Shown one piece after another: positions 48,364-57,520 of a stretch of 64,000 nucleotides of DNA (the stretch's first letter is position 1; each line of letters begins with the position of its first letter). The DNA lies in assembly GCA_020053355.1 (NCBI GenBank), contig JAGVNI010000002.1, forward strand, positions 41,610-105,609. Direction: 5' to 3'. This stretch comes from an archaeon (lineage in GTDB: Archaea; Micrarchaeota; Micrarchaeia; Anstonellales; Bilamarchaeaceae). The notes under the pieces were generated by a model. The model made no database searches. It was not told where the DNA came from and saw only the letters and a list, made by a program, of their open reading frames with translations. A program made the translations under genes and the position numbers.

Positions 48364-48429
48364 ATCCTTTCCCTCAAGGAAAGGATAACGCTACGGGGTT
48401 AATATCACCATCCCCCTACCCCTAGCGTT
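48364..48429. repeat. Two abutting hairpins between dphB and the 1297-residue gene
   Basis: ATCCTTTCC-CTCAA-GGAAAGGAT (48364-48386) is a perfect nine-base stem. It abuts a second one, AACGCTA(C)GGGGT paired with ACCCCTAGCGTT (48387-48429), a 12-base stem with one bulge. They lie in the 223-base gap 48230-48452, 24 bases after the stop of the giant gene on the minus strand. They could end transcription, stabilise the message, or be a mobile-element relic. Confidence 0.5.
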
Positions 48430-48452
48430 TCCTTCTCATATCTTCCCTTATT

Positions 48453-51400
48453 CTATCGCGTCGATGACGCCGGAGCCGTCGGTTCAACTGGAGCTGCCGG
48501 CCGGGACGTTACCGCCCTCGAAGGCGGTTCTGCATCCGAGAGGCTCGGCCGGATAATCAATGTGGCCGAGGTCGGGCCGAAATTGACCGCAGTCGACTGG
48601 GGCGCTGAGCGGGCGAATGCGACCTGCTCGATGTTGGCTTCGAGGCGCGCATCTCCCCTTACCGGGTCGATGGTTCCGGCCCTGAGTTCGTATAGGATGT
48701 TTTCAGGGTTGATGCGGCCGTCGTTCTCAGCAACAGCTTCCCATTCAAGGTCGCGGGACGGCGCATTCACCCTCCTCACGCGGACGACGAAATCCCCGCT
48801 ATGGCCGTCGGTTGTCGTCGCTCCGCGTACAATCATGCCTACGTATCTTGTATCCGGATCTTCGCCACGCGGATTCGCCGGGTTCAGGAGGAGGAGGTCG
48901 GTGAATCCCGGCTGGATATTCTGGTACATGAACCAGAGGTAGTTCAGGTTCGCTTCGCCATTTTCCCTCTCATATTGCTCAAGAGTCACCCGCTCCCCGC
49001 CTTGCGGGGTTATCATGATTTGCGTGGCGGTGAAAGTGGTTGTTTCCTCGCGCGCACCGACGTCGCTGACACGGCTGCCCCGGTCGCGGGTTATCAGCAG
49101 GGCTTCCGCGGTTATCTGCACGGTTATCGGCCTTTCGATGTCGCGCACCTGCGGGTCTGTGAGGCTGGCAATCCCCATCTCGGCTATGCCGATAGCTTCC
49201 CTCGGGTCGACACCCCCTCTTCCGAAGTAGTCGGTTCCGAGTGCGGCTGCGAACCTCGTGCGGAGCGCCTGCGCTTCCCTCAGCATCTCCTGCGCCCGGA
49301 CGACCGTGTATTTCCTCGGGTCCCTTGAGCGCGTGAGGTCGCTTGCGCGGATTGGCTGGCCGTCAGCAAGCATGACGTTTCCGCTGAGCCTCGCATCCAA
49401 TTGCGCAATCCGGACATCAAGAATCGCAAGCATGATGCGGTTCGCTTCCTGCTGGCGCTCGCCTAGGAGGCGCGTGCGCGTGGCATCATCCGCCCCTGCA
49501 AGCGCAGTGGAGTATGCCGCAGACACGCTCAGCATCCTCTCGCGGAGCGAGTCGATGAGAGGCCGGTCGACTGGAAGTTCGTATTCATGAGCAATTGCAG
49601 TCATCCTATCCCTTAAGGCCTGGTCCTGCACCCTGAATTGGGCGTCCTGACGCATAGGATAGGCATCCGGGGCGAATTCAAAACCATGCAGCAGCAGGTC
49701 CACGCCGGGGTCGACCGACATGTAGAATTGCCTCGAGACTTCGACGTAGGCTTCCCCATAGACGTATTCGTACAAATCATCGTGGAGATGGTTTCCCAGG
49801 TCCGAATTGGCTGGAATGACCGGCGATATCCTGTGCGTATCAATCTGCGCAACAGTCGGCCTGGTCCTCCTCTCGATTGGCTGGTATTCCGGGTAATCGC
49901 CAAGGGGCGAAACAGACCATGAGAAGCGCGGCTCGGCCCTCCCTACGGTCAGGGCCAGTGTCCTTGCCGGCCCGAAAAGGCCGGACTGCGCAGGCACCGT
50001 ATCAGCTGCCGTTGGACCGAATAACGCAGCGCCAGGGCCCGAACTCAGGCTCGCAAGGAAGGTCAGGTAAACCTGTTCCCCTTCCATTGCGCTGGCCCTC
50101 TGGTCAGTGATTGTCGCCTGCCACCCATCTACCGGCGCTTGCCATGAATCCGGCGATTCTGCCGGATGCCTGGGACCCACGTATCGGGAGCGCGTGTAAT
50201 ACATCCCTGATGCTTCTGTCATGGCGAATGCCGGCCCCATCAGCATGTTCGTCGCATCGTCCGCGAACCTTCTTGCCAAATTTGCGTGATACGCGGTTCC
50301 GACTTCGGGGGTGGAGAAACTCCATATGAATGCGCTCCTTGCGCGGGCAAGTTGGTCCTGCGCGCCGTCCGTGGCCGCAGCTGCGGTCGTTGGCCTGAGA
50401 TTGGGATTTGCTGCCCACAATTCCGCTTCCCGTATCGAGAGAAGGTCGATGGTCAGGTTATACAAGGAATCCGAGACTTCGGCCAGCCTATCCGCTGCAG
50501 GCGCGGCCTGAACGGTTGCCAAATATGCGCGCGAGGCTGCCAGAACATTATCGTCCGAGGGCATTCCACTCAACTGAGTCCCTGAAATAGCCCTCTCCAG
50601 CATGCCCCTTGCCAGTATGAAACGGAAATGCGGCGACCCTATCAGGTTCTCGATGCGGGTAATCAGCCCGTTGTTTACACCTTCAAGGGCGGTTTCCGCC
50701 GCTTCAGCCTGCGTATTCGCGAGCTCAGTGCGCGCAGCGACAAGGAGCGGGTCGGTTTCCGGCATTCCGATGTCCTGCGCAGCCTGGACGGTCGTCTCCA
50801 GCATGCCGCGACTCATTACGAAGCGGTCATGGGGCGGGCTTGCGATGATTGTTTCAGGCGAAATCTGCCTTCCTTGGGAATCGCGAACTATCGGCGGGAC
50901 GCCCCGCAGATAAGGGAGGTAATCAAGGTCGGCCATGACCCTCTGCGAGCGGATGTTTGCGAGGCTCTGGATGCCGGCCTGGCCGTCGCTCCGGATATTG
51001 TACAGCACCTGCTCGAAGACATTGAAAAGCGTATAATCGTATTTCCTCGGCTGGTTCCTCATGAGCATTTCCGTAAGGTCGCGCGCCGCCTGCGCCCTTT
51101 GCGCCGCGGTCGGCACTGCATTTGGCGGCATGCCCAGGTGCACGCGGATGAGCGCATCCTGCTGGTCCTGGGAGTATAAGTCCCGGAATGGATTCAGTTC
51201 CGGAGCGACGAAAAGCGCTGCGGACTTGACGTAATTGGAGTAGAACGTCGCCTGGTCGGGATATGCGCTAAGTCCGTGGATCCCTGCATAATCCCAGAGG
51301 CTGATTAGGTAGTGGAGCGCCCGGATTTCGGTCGCGGTGTTGTCGTAGAGGTCCTGTACGGCATAGTATGCGAGCCTCCCCTGCTGGCCCGCCATGGCTG

Positions 51401-52346
51401 TCGCTGCATCAAGACGTCTCTGGGCGACTGCTTCGAGGTCTCTCCTTCCGGTCGGGATGCGGCGTTGCAGCGGGCCTTCGCGCGGAATCCGCAGGTTGTA
51501 GTATGTGCCTGCAGCCCGGACATCCTGGCTCTCTCGCGCCAATAATTGTTCGCGCGTAGGAAGCGAGCTGCCCACGATTTCCGCAAGCTCCGCCTGCGCC
51601 ATCTGGCTGGTTATCCCGACTAGGCGCAGGTAGGCGGCCTGCGCGGTGTTGAACAGCGTTGCAGCCCTTGTAAGCGAATCCCCGGGAGACGTTCCGGCCT
51701 GGATTGCGCGCTGGGCTTCGGCAAGAAGGCGGACTATCTCGCGCATTGAAGCGTCATCGAGAAGCCATACGTCTGAAACTCTCAGCCTGCCGCTGGAATC
51801 CTGCTGGAGTGCAGAGTTCAGGGCGCTGTCATTTGCGAGGCTGCTGACCATGGATGCGAGGGCATGGGGCTGGCCTACGGCACTCTCATACTGGCGCCTG
51901 CGCTCTTCGGTGGCCCGCTCTTCGGCGTTTTGGATTTCGGATGTGATTAGGGCCCTTGCCCGGCCGAGCCTGGCTTCAATCGTGCGCTGGTTCGGCCTGC
52001 TTGACGCAAATTCGCGAATAAGGTCGCGCATCAAACCGGCCGCGCTGGACTGGACCTGCGATGTCCTCCCCCAAACCGAGATGAATTCAAGGTCGTACAT
52101 CGTTCCAGAGTTCTGGTCCCGAAGCGTTACGGCCGGGGTGGATTCGGGCTGCGCCAGGGATGAGCTTCCTGAACCCTGCTCAGCGTGGGCCGAATTTGGC
52201 GCTATAAGCAGGGCAATTCCAAGCGCCCCCGCCGCGGTGATGTTCCTTAATCGTCCGGTTCTTGCCCTGGCGGCTTGCGCGGCCCTCGCTGCGCGCATTT
52301 TTTCAGCAAACAGACTCTCCCCTGATGAATGCAACTGATTGGCCAT
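48453..52346 (-). CDS. Giant secreted protein, almost lysine-free, unknown function
   Basis: A 1297-residue protein, the largest here. The N-terminus has an Arg-rich head, a hydrophobic run (ITAAGALGIALLIAPNSAHA, about 36-56) and a likely cleavage after AHA. The chain has four Lys and no Cys in about 1300 residues, while Arg is plentiful. Residues 100-640 are helical; 504-547 and 571-614 are an internal repeat (PHDRFVMSRGMLE and PHFRFILARGMLE, with GMP and LA-x-x-QA following). Later parts are more beta-like and the end is Pro/Ala/Ser rich. ATG 52346 follows AAGTGAT. It may be a surface or periplasmic structural protein. No family recognised. Confidence 0.75.
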   Translation of the reverse strand: MANQLHSSGESLFAEKMRAARAAQAARARTGRLRNITAAGALGIALLIAPNSAHAEQGSGSSSLAQPESTPAVTLRDQNSGTMYDLEFISVWGRTSQVQSSAAGLMRDLIREFASSRPNQRTIEARLGRARALITSEIQNAEERATEERRRQYESAVGQPHALASMVSSLANDSALNSALQQDSSGRLRVSDVWLLDDASMREIVRLLAEAQRAIQAGTSPGDSLTRAATLFNTAQAAYLRLVGITSQMAQAELAEIVGSSLPTREQLLARESQDVRAAGTYYNLRIPREGPLQRRIPTGRRDLEAVAQRRLDAATAMAGQQGRLAYYAVQDLYDNTATEIRALHYLISLWDYAGIHGLSAYPDQATFYSNYVKSAALFVAPELNPFRDLYSQDQQDALIRVHLGMPPNAVPTAAQRAQAARDLTEMLMRNQPRKYDYTLFNVFEQVLYNIRSDGQAGIQSLANIRSQRVMADLDYLPYLRGVPPIVRDSQGRQISPETIIASPPHDRFVMSRGMLETTVQAAQDIGMPETDPLLVAARTELANTQAEAAETALEGVNNGLITRIENLIGSPHFRFILARGMLERAISGTQLSGMPSDDNVLAASRAYLATVQAAPAADRLAEVSDSLYNLTIDLLSIREAELWAANPNLRPTTAAAATDGAQDQLARARSAFIWSFSTPEVGTAYHANLARRFADDATNMLMGPAFAMTEASGMYYTRSRYVGPRHPAESPDSWQAPVDGWQATITDQRASAMEGEQVYLTFLASLSSGPGAALFGPTAADTVPAQSGLFGPARTLALTVGRAEPRFSWSVSPLGDYPEYQPIERRTRPTVAQIDTHRISPVIPANSDLGNHLHDDLYEYVYGEAYVEVSRQFYMSVDPGVDLLLHGFEFAPDAYPMRQDAQFRVQDQALRDRMTAIAHEYELPVDRPLIDSLRERMLSVSAAYSTALAGADDATRTRLLGERQQEANRIMLAILDVRIAQLDARLSGNVMLADGQPIRASDLTRSRDPRKYTVVRAQEMLREAQALRTRFAAALGTDYFGRGGVDPREAIGIAEMGIASLTDPQVRDIERPITVQITAEALLITRDRGSRVSDVGAREETTTFTATQIMITPQGGERVTLEQYERENGEANLNYLWFMYQNIQPGFTDLLLLNPANPRGEDPDTRYVGMIVRGATTTDGHSGDFVVRVRRVNAPSRDLEWEAVAENDGRINPENILYELRAGTIDPVRGDARLEANIEQVAFARSAPQSTAVNFGPTSATLIIRPSLSDAEPPSRAVTSRPAAPVEPTAPASSTR

Positions 52347-52394
52347 AGTAATCACTTTTATGAAAGAATAGCGACAAGAAGAATATATGCATAT

Positions 52395-52414
52395 GTCTCC
52401 CCCTAGGGGGGGAC
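52395..52414 (-). terminator. Hairpin after the DUF192 gene
   Basis: GTC-T-CCCCC-TA-GGGGG-G-GAC forms a nine-pair stem (one wobble, one spare G) one base after the DUF192 stop codon on the minus strand. It separates that operon from the promoter of the giant secreted gene, where TATGCATATATT lies just beyond. Termination is inferred. Confidence 0.5.
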
Positions 52415-52415
52415 A

Positions 52416-52880
52416 TTATTGCAAAATAAGCCTGCTCTTGCCGGGAACGATGAGGTGTTCCCGCGAAAACCCGCGGTTCACTTCCAGAACGTATTTCGCC
52501 GGAGCTTTGGGATAATAATTAGGGCATTTGGTGATGTTCCACCCGCACGGCTCCATCTCAATGACGTCCACGACGGTGCCGTTTTCGGCTATGTGGATGG
52601 CATCCAGGGGGATTGTCGTATTCAGCATCCAGAAAGGGTATTTGCCGCTTCTTGGGAAAACAAACAGCATGCCTTCGTTCTCGCCAAGGGATGACCGGCC
52701 CATCAGGCCCTTCGCCATCGTCGCGCCCGAGTTCGCGATTTCCGCATCCACGCCGATTTCCAAACCAGCGGAGTTGATTAGCGTAAGGCGCTTCTTTTCC
52801 CCCTTGGCAGTGATTAAGTAGAAAATGAGGATTAGGAGGACGGCTATCGCGATGATTGCCGCCACTTCGTAGGTTTTCAT
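52416..52880 (-). CDS. DUF192-family membrane-anchored protein
   Basis: A 154-residue protein with an N-terminal membrane helix (about 6-24) and a DUF192 domain: AKGLMGRSSLGENEGMLFVFP, FWMLNTTIPLDAIHI, and YVLEVNRGFSREHLIVPG (each partly quoted). The domain faces outside. Its ATG overlaps the stop of the FBP aldolase/phosphatase gene (ATGA). The family role is unknown; it is often a secreted small domain. Confidence 0.9.
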   Translation of the reverse strand: MKTYEVAAIIAIAVLLILIFYLITAKGEKKRLTLINSAGLEIGVDAEIANSGATMAKGLMGRSSLGENEGMLFVFPRSGKYPFWMLNTTIPLDAIHIAENGTVVDVIEMEPCGWNITKCPNYYPKAPAKYVLEVNRGFSREHLIVPGKSRLILQ

Positions 52881-53986
52881 ATCTTCGAGAACCTGCTCTT
52901 GAACCTCTCCTGGAGTTTCGGGAGGTTGGTGTATTCCAGGTCCTCCTCAGGAAGGCGGTGCGGTTCGAACGGGCCGTGCCTGCGCATGTATTCGGCCACT
53001 TTGTTCGCCTTCGCCCGGGTGTAGTCGTAAGAGACGTCCTTGAAGATGTCGACAGGCCCGACCAATGTGCCATTCGCGAGCTGGAAGCCCAGGCATACCA
53101 CCCGGGGCGGGCCGTCGAGGCGGGTCGGAATCGCCTGCTCCATGGAACAGGGCATGAGGGGCCCCTGGTGGGAGCCGCGCATCCATCCCGAAACAAGATG
53201 CGGGAAGCTGAAGGGCTCAAGAGCCTCTCCGACTGATGGAAGGCCGGACTGGCAGCGTACAATTCCCACCGGGTCGTCCTTGCCTACATATGTGCCTGCG
53301 ACCTGGGACAGCTTGTCAGTCGAAACGCAGCAGATTGCTTCCTTCTCGGAAACCTTGTTGTTCGGGCCCGGGAAGACGCGCTTGATTACATACCTTGAGC
53401 GCGAGCCGACGAAGGCCAGCATCGCGTACATCTCTTCAGGCGTCTTGAACGTGATTTTCCTGCCTTCGATGGTGTCGAACACTTCGAAGCTGAAGCCGCC
53501 GGCCATTGCGGGGTCTATGACGAGGCCAGGGGTGTTGAACGGGTCCGCGAACATACGGTAGACCGGAAGGTTGAACGCTCCGGGGTCAGTCTTGTCCATC
53601 ATGAAGACAAGGACCGGCTCGCTGCCCCTCTCCTCGAATTCGAGTTCGGCGACCCCCGGACCCATTCCGCGCACGTTCCCGGAGAAAGCGTCTTTGAGGA
53701 GGTCCTGCCCTGCGCCATAAAGCTTCAACTTCTTGGCGACCACCGTGCCTGCTACGAACGCATCCCAAGCGAGCTTGTGGATTTCCTTGTTGTCGACGCC
53801 CTTTGCGTGCGTCATTATCAGGTTGATGTCGTCGCCGCACCATCCGACGAAGAAATCGATGAGCATGCCTTTCTTTTTCGCTTCTGCGAGATACTCCCTG
53901 ACAACCTTGACGACGTCGGGATGGACGGTCTCATGGCCTGGATACCCGCCTATGTCTGCCTTGATAACGCTGATGGTCACTTTCAT
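52877..53986 (-). CDS. fbp: Bifunctional fructose-1,6-bisphosphate aldolase/phosphatase
   Basis: A 369-residue archaeal type V FBPase that makes fructose-6-phosphate directly from triose phosphates for gluconeogenesis. Marks are the start VTISVIKADIGGYPGH, FVGWCGDDINLIMTH, GAGQDLLKDAFSGNVRGMGPG (partly quoted), DKTDPGAFN and YVIKRVFPG. All are typical and the length is normal. With RuBisCO III making 3-phosphoglycerate, it supports net sugar formation. Downstream gene is DUF192. Confidence 0.96.
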   Translation of the reverse strand: MKVTISVIKADIGGYPGHETVHPDVVKVVREYLAEAKKKGMLIDFFVGWCGDDINLIMTHAKGVDNKEIHKLAWDAFVAGTVVAKKLKLYGAGQDLLKDAFSGNVRGMGPGVAELEFEERGSEPVLVFMMDKTDPGAFNLPVYRMFADPFNTPGLVIDPAMAGGFSFEVFDTIEGRKITFKTPEEMYAMLAFVGSRSRYVIKRVFPGPNNKVSEKEAICCVSTDKLSQVAGTYVGKDDPVGIVRCQSGLPSVGEALEPFSFPHLVSGWMRGSHQGPLMPCSMEQAIPTRLDGPPRVVCLGFQLANGTLVGPVDIFKDVSYDYTRAKANKVAEYMRRHGPFEPHRLPEEDLEYTNLPKLQERFKSRFSKI

Positions 53987-54075
53987 AATTCGCGCACCTC
54001 TGCTCGATTGAGGATAAATCTAAGACAGTAAATAAAAAGATTACGATAATCCATTCCAGCCGATGCCGCCGGGAT

Positions 54076-56187
54076 TCATTTGGCGACGGCCATCTGCTGC
54101 TGGAGTATCTTGAACTTGTCCTCCTCGACGCCCTTGGTCTTCACGGTCTTTCCGACATGGAGGACCTGCTCGCTTCTCGAACTGTCGCGGTATATCGTGA
54201 TGCCCTTGCACCCGTTCTTCCAGGCGAGCATGTAGACGTTCTCGACATCTTCCACCGTGGCCTCGGCAGGCATGTTGATGGTCTTGCTGACTGCCAAATC
54301 GACATTCTTCTGGAAAGCCGCCTGCATCAGGACGTGCGCCTCGGGCCCCATGTCGTGGGCAACGCGGAATACGTTCTTGAGGTCCTCGGGAATCTCGTCC
54401 ATGTGCGCGATGGTGCCTTCCTCCATGACTTTCTGCATCAGTTCCTGGCTGTAAAGGCCGCGCACTTTCAGCACATGCTCGAAAATCTCGTCGCAATAGT
54501 AATACTGCCCGGCGCGGACGGTTTTCAGGAATGAGAGCGCGAACACCGGCTCGATGCCGCTGCTCGAATCGGCTATCATCGAGATTGTCCCGGTCGGAGC
54601 GATTGAGGTGCATGTCGCGTTCCTCATGGCGTCGAATTTCTCGGAAAGAGGGCTGTCCTTGAACCCTGGGAACGAGCCCCGGGCGCGCCCGAGCTCATGG
54701 CTCATCTTCCTCGACTCATCTTCGATATATCGCATGACCTCTTCGCCAATCTGGTAGCCGAGCTCGGAGTCATACCGGATGCCCATCTTGAAGAGCATGC
54801 GGGCAAAGCCCATCACGCCCAGGCCCATCCGCCGGTTCTTCATGGTCTGGTCCCGGATTTGCACTATCGGATACTTGTTCATGTCAATGACGTTGTCGAG
54901 GAACTGGGATGCGATGCGGACGACGTAGCGGAGGCGTTTCCAGTTGATTTTCTTCTTCCAGTCGGTCTTGCTCCAGTCCAGTTCGACGAACTTGACCAGG
55001 TTGATGCTGCCGAGGTTGCATGATTCGTAGTCCGGCATGGGAACTTCGCCGCACGGGTTCGTAGCGTATATTGGGTCGGATGGCGTCGGATTGTGCCGGT
55101 TTATCTCGTCAATGAAGAGAAGGCCGGGCTCCGCCGATTTCCATGCGCTGTATGCAATCAATTTGAAGAGGCTTCTCGCGTTCAATTTGCGGAGCGGGGC
55201 CATGTTCCGGGGGTTGACCAGGTCGTATTCGGCATTCGCTTCGACAGCCTGCATGAACCGGTCGTCCGCCATGACGCTTACGTTGAAGTTCTCCATGACG
55301 CCGGGCGTCTGCTTCATGGTGATGAATTCCTCGATGTCAGGATGCCACACGTGCATCGTGGCCATGTTCGCGCCGCGGCGCTTCCCGCCCTGCTTGATTA
55401 CGCTTGTCGCATTGTCGAACGCGCTCATGAAGGATATCGGGCCAGATGCGATTCCTGCCGTGCTTTTGACAAAATCCCCTTTCGGGCGCAGGAATGAGAA
55501 GCAGAATCCGGTGCCTCCGCCGGTCTTGTGGATTACCGCCTGGTGCTTTACCGAATCGAATATCTGCTCGATGTCATCTTTCACCGGCAGCACGAAACAT
55601 GCCGCCAGCTGGCCGATTTCCGTCCCGGCGTTCATGAGGGTCGGCGAATTCGGCAGGAACTCGAAATTGGTCATGACCTCGTAGAACGCATCGGAGTAGT
55701 AGTTCACCATGGCCTTGTCAGCTCCATAGTTCACTTCGTTCGAAGCGAGGTGGTGGGCGACGCGCCGGAACAGCATGCTCGGCGTCTCGATTATCTTCCC
55801 TTCCTCGTCTTTGAGCAGGTACCTCTTCTCAAGCACCTGTATGGAGTTCAGGGGAAGCTTCAGGTCATCCTGGACGCCGAGGGCTTTTTTCATCTCGCGC
55901 TCGATGTTCTTCCTGTGCCGGTATAATATGTAGGATTTCGCTGTCGTAGCATGGCCGGTCTCGATGAGCGCCTTCTCGGCCAGGTCCTGGACTTCCTCGA
56001 CGGTCGGGACGTAATCCTCCTTGAATTTGGCGTTGATGTATTCGACCACCTTGTCCGCCACGCGGCCGGATTCTTCCCTATCCGTCCCGCCGACAGACTG
56101 CGCGGCCTTGAAAATGGCGTTTGTAATCTTCTCCTTTGAAAACTCGACTACTGACCCATCCCTCTTGCGTATCTTCTGAATCGTCAT
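54076..56187 (-). CDS. nrdJ: Adenosylcobalamin-dependent (class II) ribonucleoside-diphosphate reductase
   Basis: A 703-residue class II ribonucleotide reductase. Residues 1-95 are an ATP-cone (IRKRDGSVVEFSKEKI). The catalytic barrel has LPNSPTLMNAG, AACFVLPV, KTGGGTGF, NPCGEVPMPDYESCNLGSINL (shortened: NPCGE, ESCNLGSINL) and PTGTISMIADSS. There is no R2 or NrdG gene near, in line with class II. A short C-terminus lacks the usual CxxC tail. AGGTGATTCT precedes the ATG. It makes all deoxynucleotides using B12. Confidence 0.95.
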   Translation of the reverse strand: MTIQKIRKRDGSVVEFSKEKITNAIFKAAQSVGGTDREESGRVADKVVEYINAKFKEDYVPTVEEVQDLAEKALIETGHATTAKSYILYRHRKNIEREMKKALGVQDDLKLPLNSIQVLEKRYLLKDEEGKIIETPSMLFRRVAHHLASNEVNYGADKAMVNYYSDAFYEVMTNFEFLPNSPTLMNAGTEIGQLAACFVLPVKDDIEQIFDSVKHQAVIHKTGGGTGFCFSFLRPKGDFVKSTAGIASGPISFMSAFDNATSVIKQGGKRRGANMATMHVWHPDIEEFITMKQTPGVMENFNVSVMADDRFMQAVEANAEYDLVNPRNMAPLRKLNARSLFKLIAYSAWKSAEPGLLFIDEINRHNPTPSDPIYATNPCGEVPMPDYESCNLGSINLVKFVELDWSKTDWKKKINWKRLRYVVRIASQFLDNVIDMNKYPIVQIRDQTMKNRRMGLGVMGFARMLFKMGIRYDSELGYQIGEEVMRYIEDESRKMSHELGRARGSFPGFKDSPLSEKFDAMRNATCTSIAPTGTISMIADSSSGIEPVFALSFLKTVRAGQYYYCDEIFEHVLKVRGLYSQELMQKVMEEGTIAHMDEIPEDLKNVFRVAHDMGPEAHVLMQAAFQKNVDLAVSKTINMPAEATVEDVENVYMLAWKNGCKGITIYRDSSRSEQVLHVGKTVKTKGVEEDKFKILQQQMAVAK

Positions 56188-56333
56188 AGAATCACCTTAT
56201 CACCGATAAAAATTCGGCGGCATCGGGGGTCCGCCTCAAAGACCCCAAAGCAGGATGATTTCTTGCGCAAGGAATTTAAATGTGGCATAATACGTCGAAA
56301 AAGATTCGACACAATAATAGACAATCAGCGCAG

Positions 56334-56861
56334 TCAGCCGGATTTCCGGAGGGCGAAAAGCGCCCCGAACCCGCCGACTACGAAGTTTATCAGGACTCCG
56401 AGAGCCAGGATGCCCAGGCCGCAGACTGCCGAAAGCGCTATTCCGCTCATGCCAATCGCGCCTCCGAACAGGGATGATGCCAGGGCAAGGGACGGGGAAC
56501 CTAGGCTCCCGCTGCCCATCGGCCTGCTGACGACGATGACTGCGAGGATTATCTGGAGTATCAGTTCGATGATGCCTATCACGAAATAGGCCGCGGATGT
56601 GACCGATGCGGCGCCGACAGCGTCGAACTGGTAGTTCTTTGCCGCGCGCATGCCGGTCCAGAAGAACAGCGCCAGGAAAACGGGCACCATAAGAAGGGTG
56701 TAACCGATATTTATCATGTCCACAAGGGAACCGTTCGAATCCGTGATGACCAGGGAAAGCAGCTGGATTATCATCGAGACTATGACAAGCACTGCGCCGA
56801 TGCCGATTGTCAGAAATGAGGCTAGCGCCATCTTCTTGATATCTATTCCCTGTTTCGCCAT
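56334..56861 (-). CDS. Multi-pass membrane protein of unknown function
   Basis: A 175-residue protein with about five hydrophobic helices (ALASFLTIGIGAVLVIVSMI, IGYTLLMVPVFLALFFW and others). The layout recalls DUF996-type archaeal membrane proteins, but I am not sure. ATG 56861 is preceded by AGGTGACCAGA. It stands between the nrdJ and HD genes on the same strand but with its own ribosome site. Confidence 0.72.
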   Translation of the reverse strand: MAKQGIDIKKMALASFLTIGIGAVLVIVSMIIQLLSLVITDSNGSLVDMINIGYTLLMVPVFLALFFWTGMRAAKNYQFDAVGAASVTSAAYFVIGIIELILQIILAVIVVSRPMGSGSLGSPSLALASSLFGGAIGMSGIALSAVCGLGILALGVLINFVVGGFGALFALRKSG

Positions 56862-56896
56862 TCTGGTCACCTGGATTTTGGATAATCATGGAGAAT

Positions 56897-57520
56897 TTAT
56901 AAATGAGCGTTGCTTTTCCGCCTTTTACGCCCATCGGTACAGTTGCCAGCGAGGCTGGAGGCGAGTTTCTCCATTTTTTTTGAATCCACCCGCATCAACC
57001 TGATGGCTGTTTTCGTATGCAAGCCAGGCCGGAAGAACCGGTACTCCCGAATCGCTTGTTCCGCGCCTTTTTTCCTGCCGAGGCGGGATGTCCAATACGG
57101 CAGCATCCTGGACTTGAATCCGGCTGGCCGGAGGATGGGCAGCTTGTCGGCATCCCAGAGGATTTGCCGCTCGAGGGGCCCTCGCCGGAAGCCCTTGTTG
57201 TGGAACAGGATTCCATCGCGGACCGTTTCCACAAACCTGGGCGGAAGGCCAATCGATTCCAGGAAAGTGGCCGCAGCCTCGGCTCCTTTTGCGCCATGGT
57301 CGCCGGAAGCCCGTTTCTTTATGTCGTGAAGCATGCCTGCGGCCCAGCAGGCTTCAGCATCCGCGCCTTCAATAAGTGCGATTCTTGCCGCGAGTACGGC
57401 TGTCTGGCGAAGGTGGGGCATCCGGTGCATCGAATCGTTTTTAGCGGATTCCCGCCCGGCATAAATCGATATCGCTTTCCGCTTGGACGCGCTAAGGAAT
57501 GCCATCTTCCGCCTCAGCAT
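56897..57520 (-). CDS. HD-domain protein (metal-dependent phosphohydrolase-like)
   Basis: A 207-residue protein. The HD site is built by HLRQTAVLAARIA, GMLHDIKKR (His-Asp) and, later, ILWDADKL. This fits the HD superfamily found in nucleotide and RNA phosphohydrolases. The tail is basic. Its start overlaps the stop of gltX by seven bases, so they are co-transcribed. Substrate unknown. Confidence 0.86.
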   Translation of the reverse strand: MLRRKMAFLSASKRKAISIYAGRESAKNDSMHRMPHLRQTAVLAARIALIEGADAEACWAAGMLHDIKKRASGDHGAKGAEAAATFLESIGLPPRFVETVRDGILFHNKGFRRGPLERQILWDADKLPILRPAGFKSRMLPYWTSRLGRKKGAEQAIREYRFFRPGLHTKTAIRLMRVDSKKMEKLASSLAGNCTDGRKRRKSNAHL

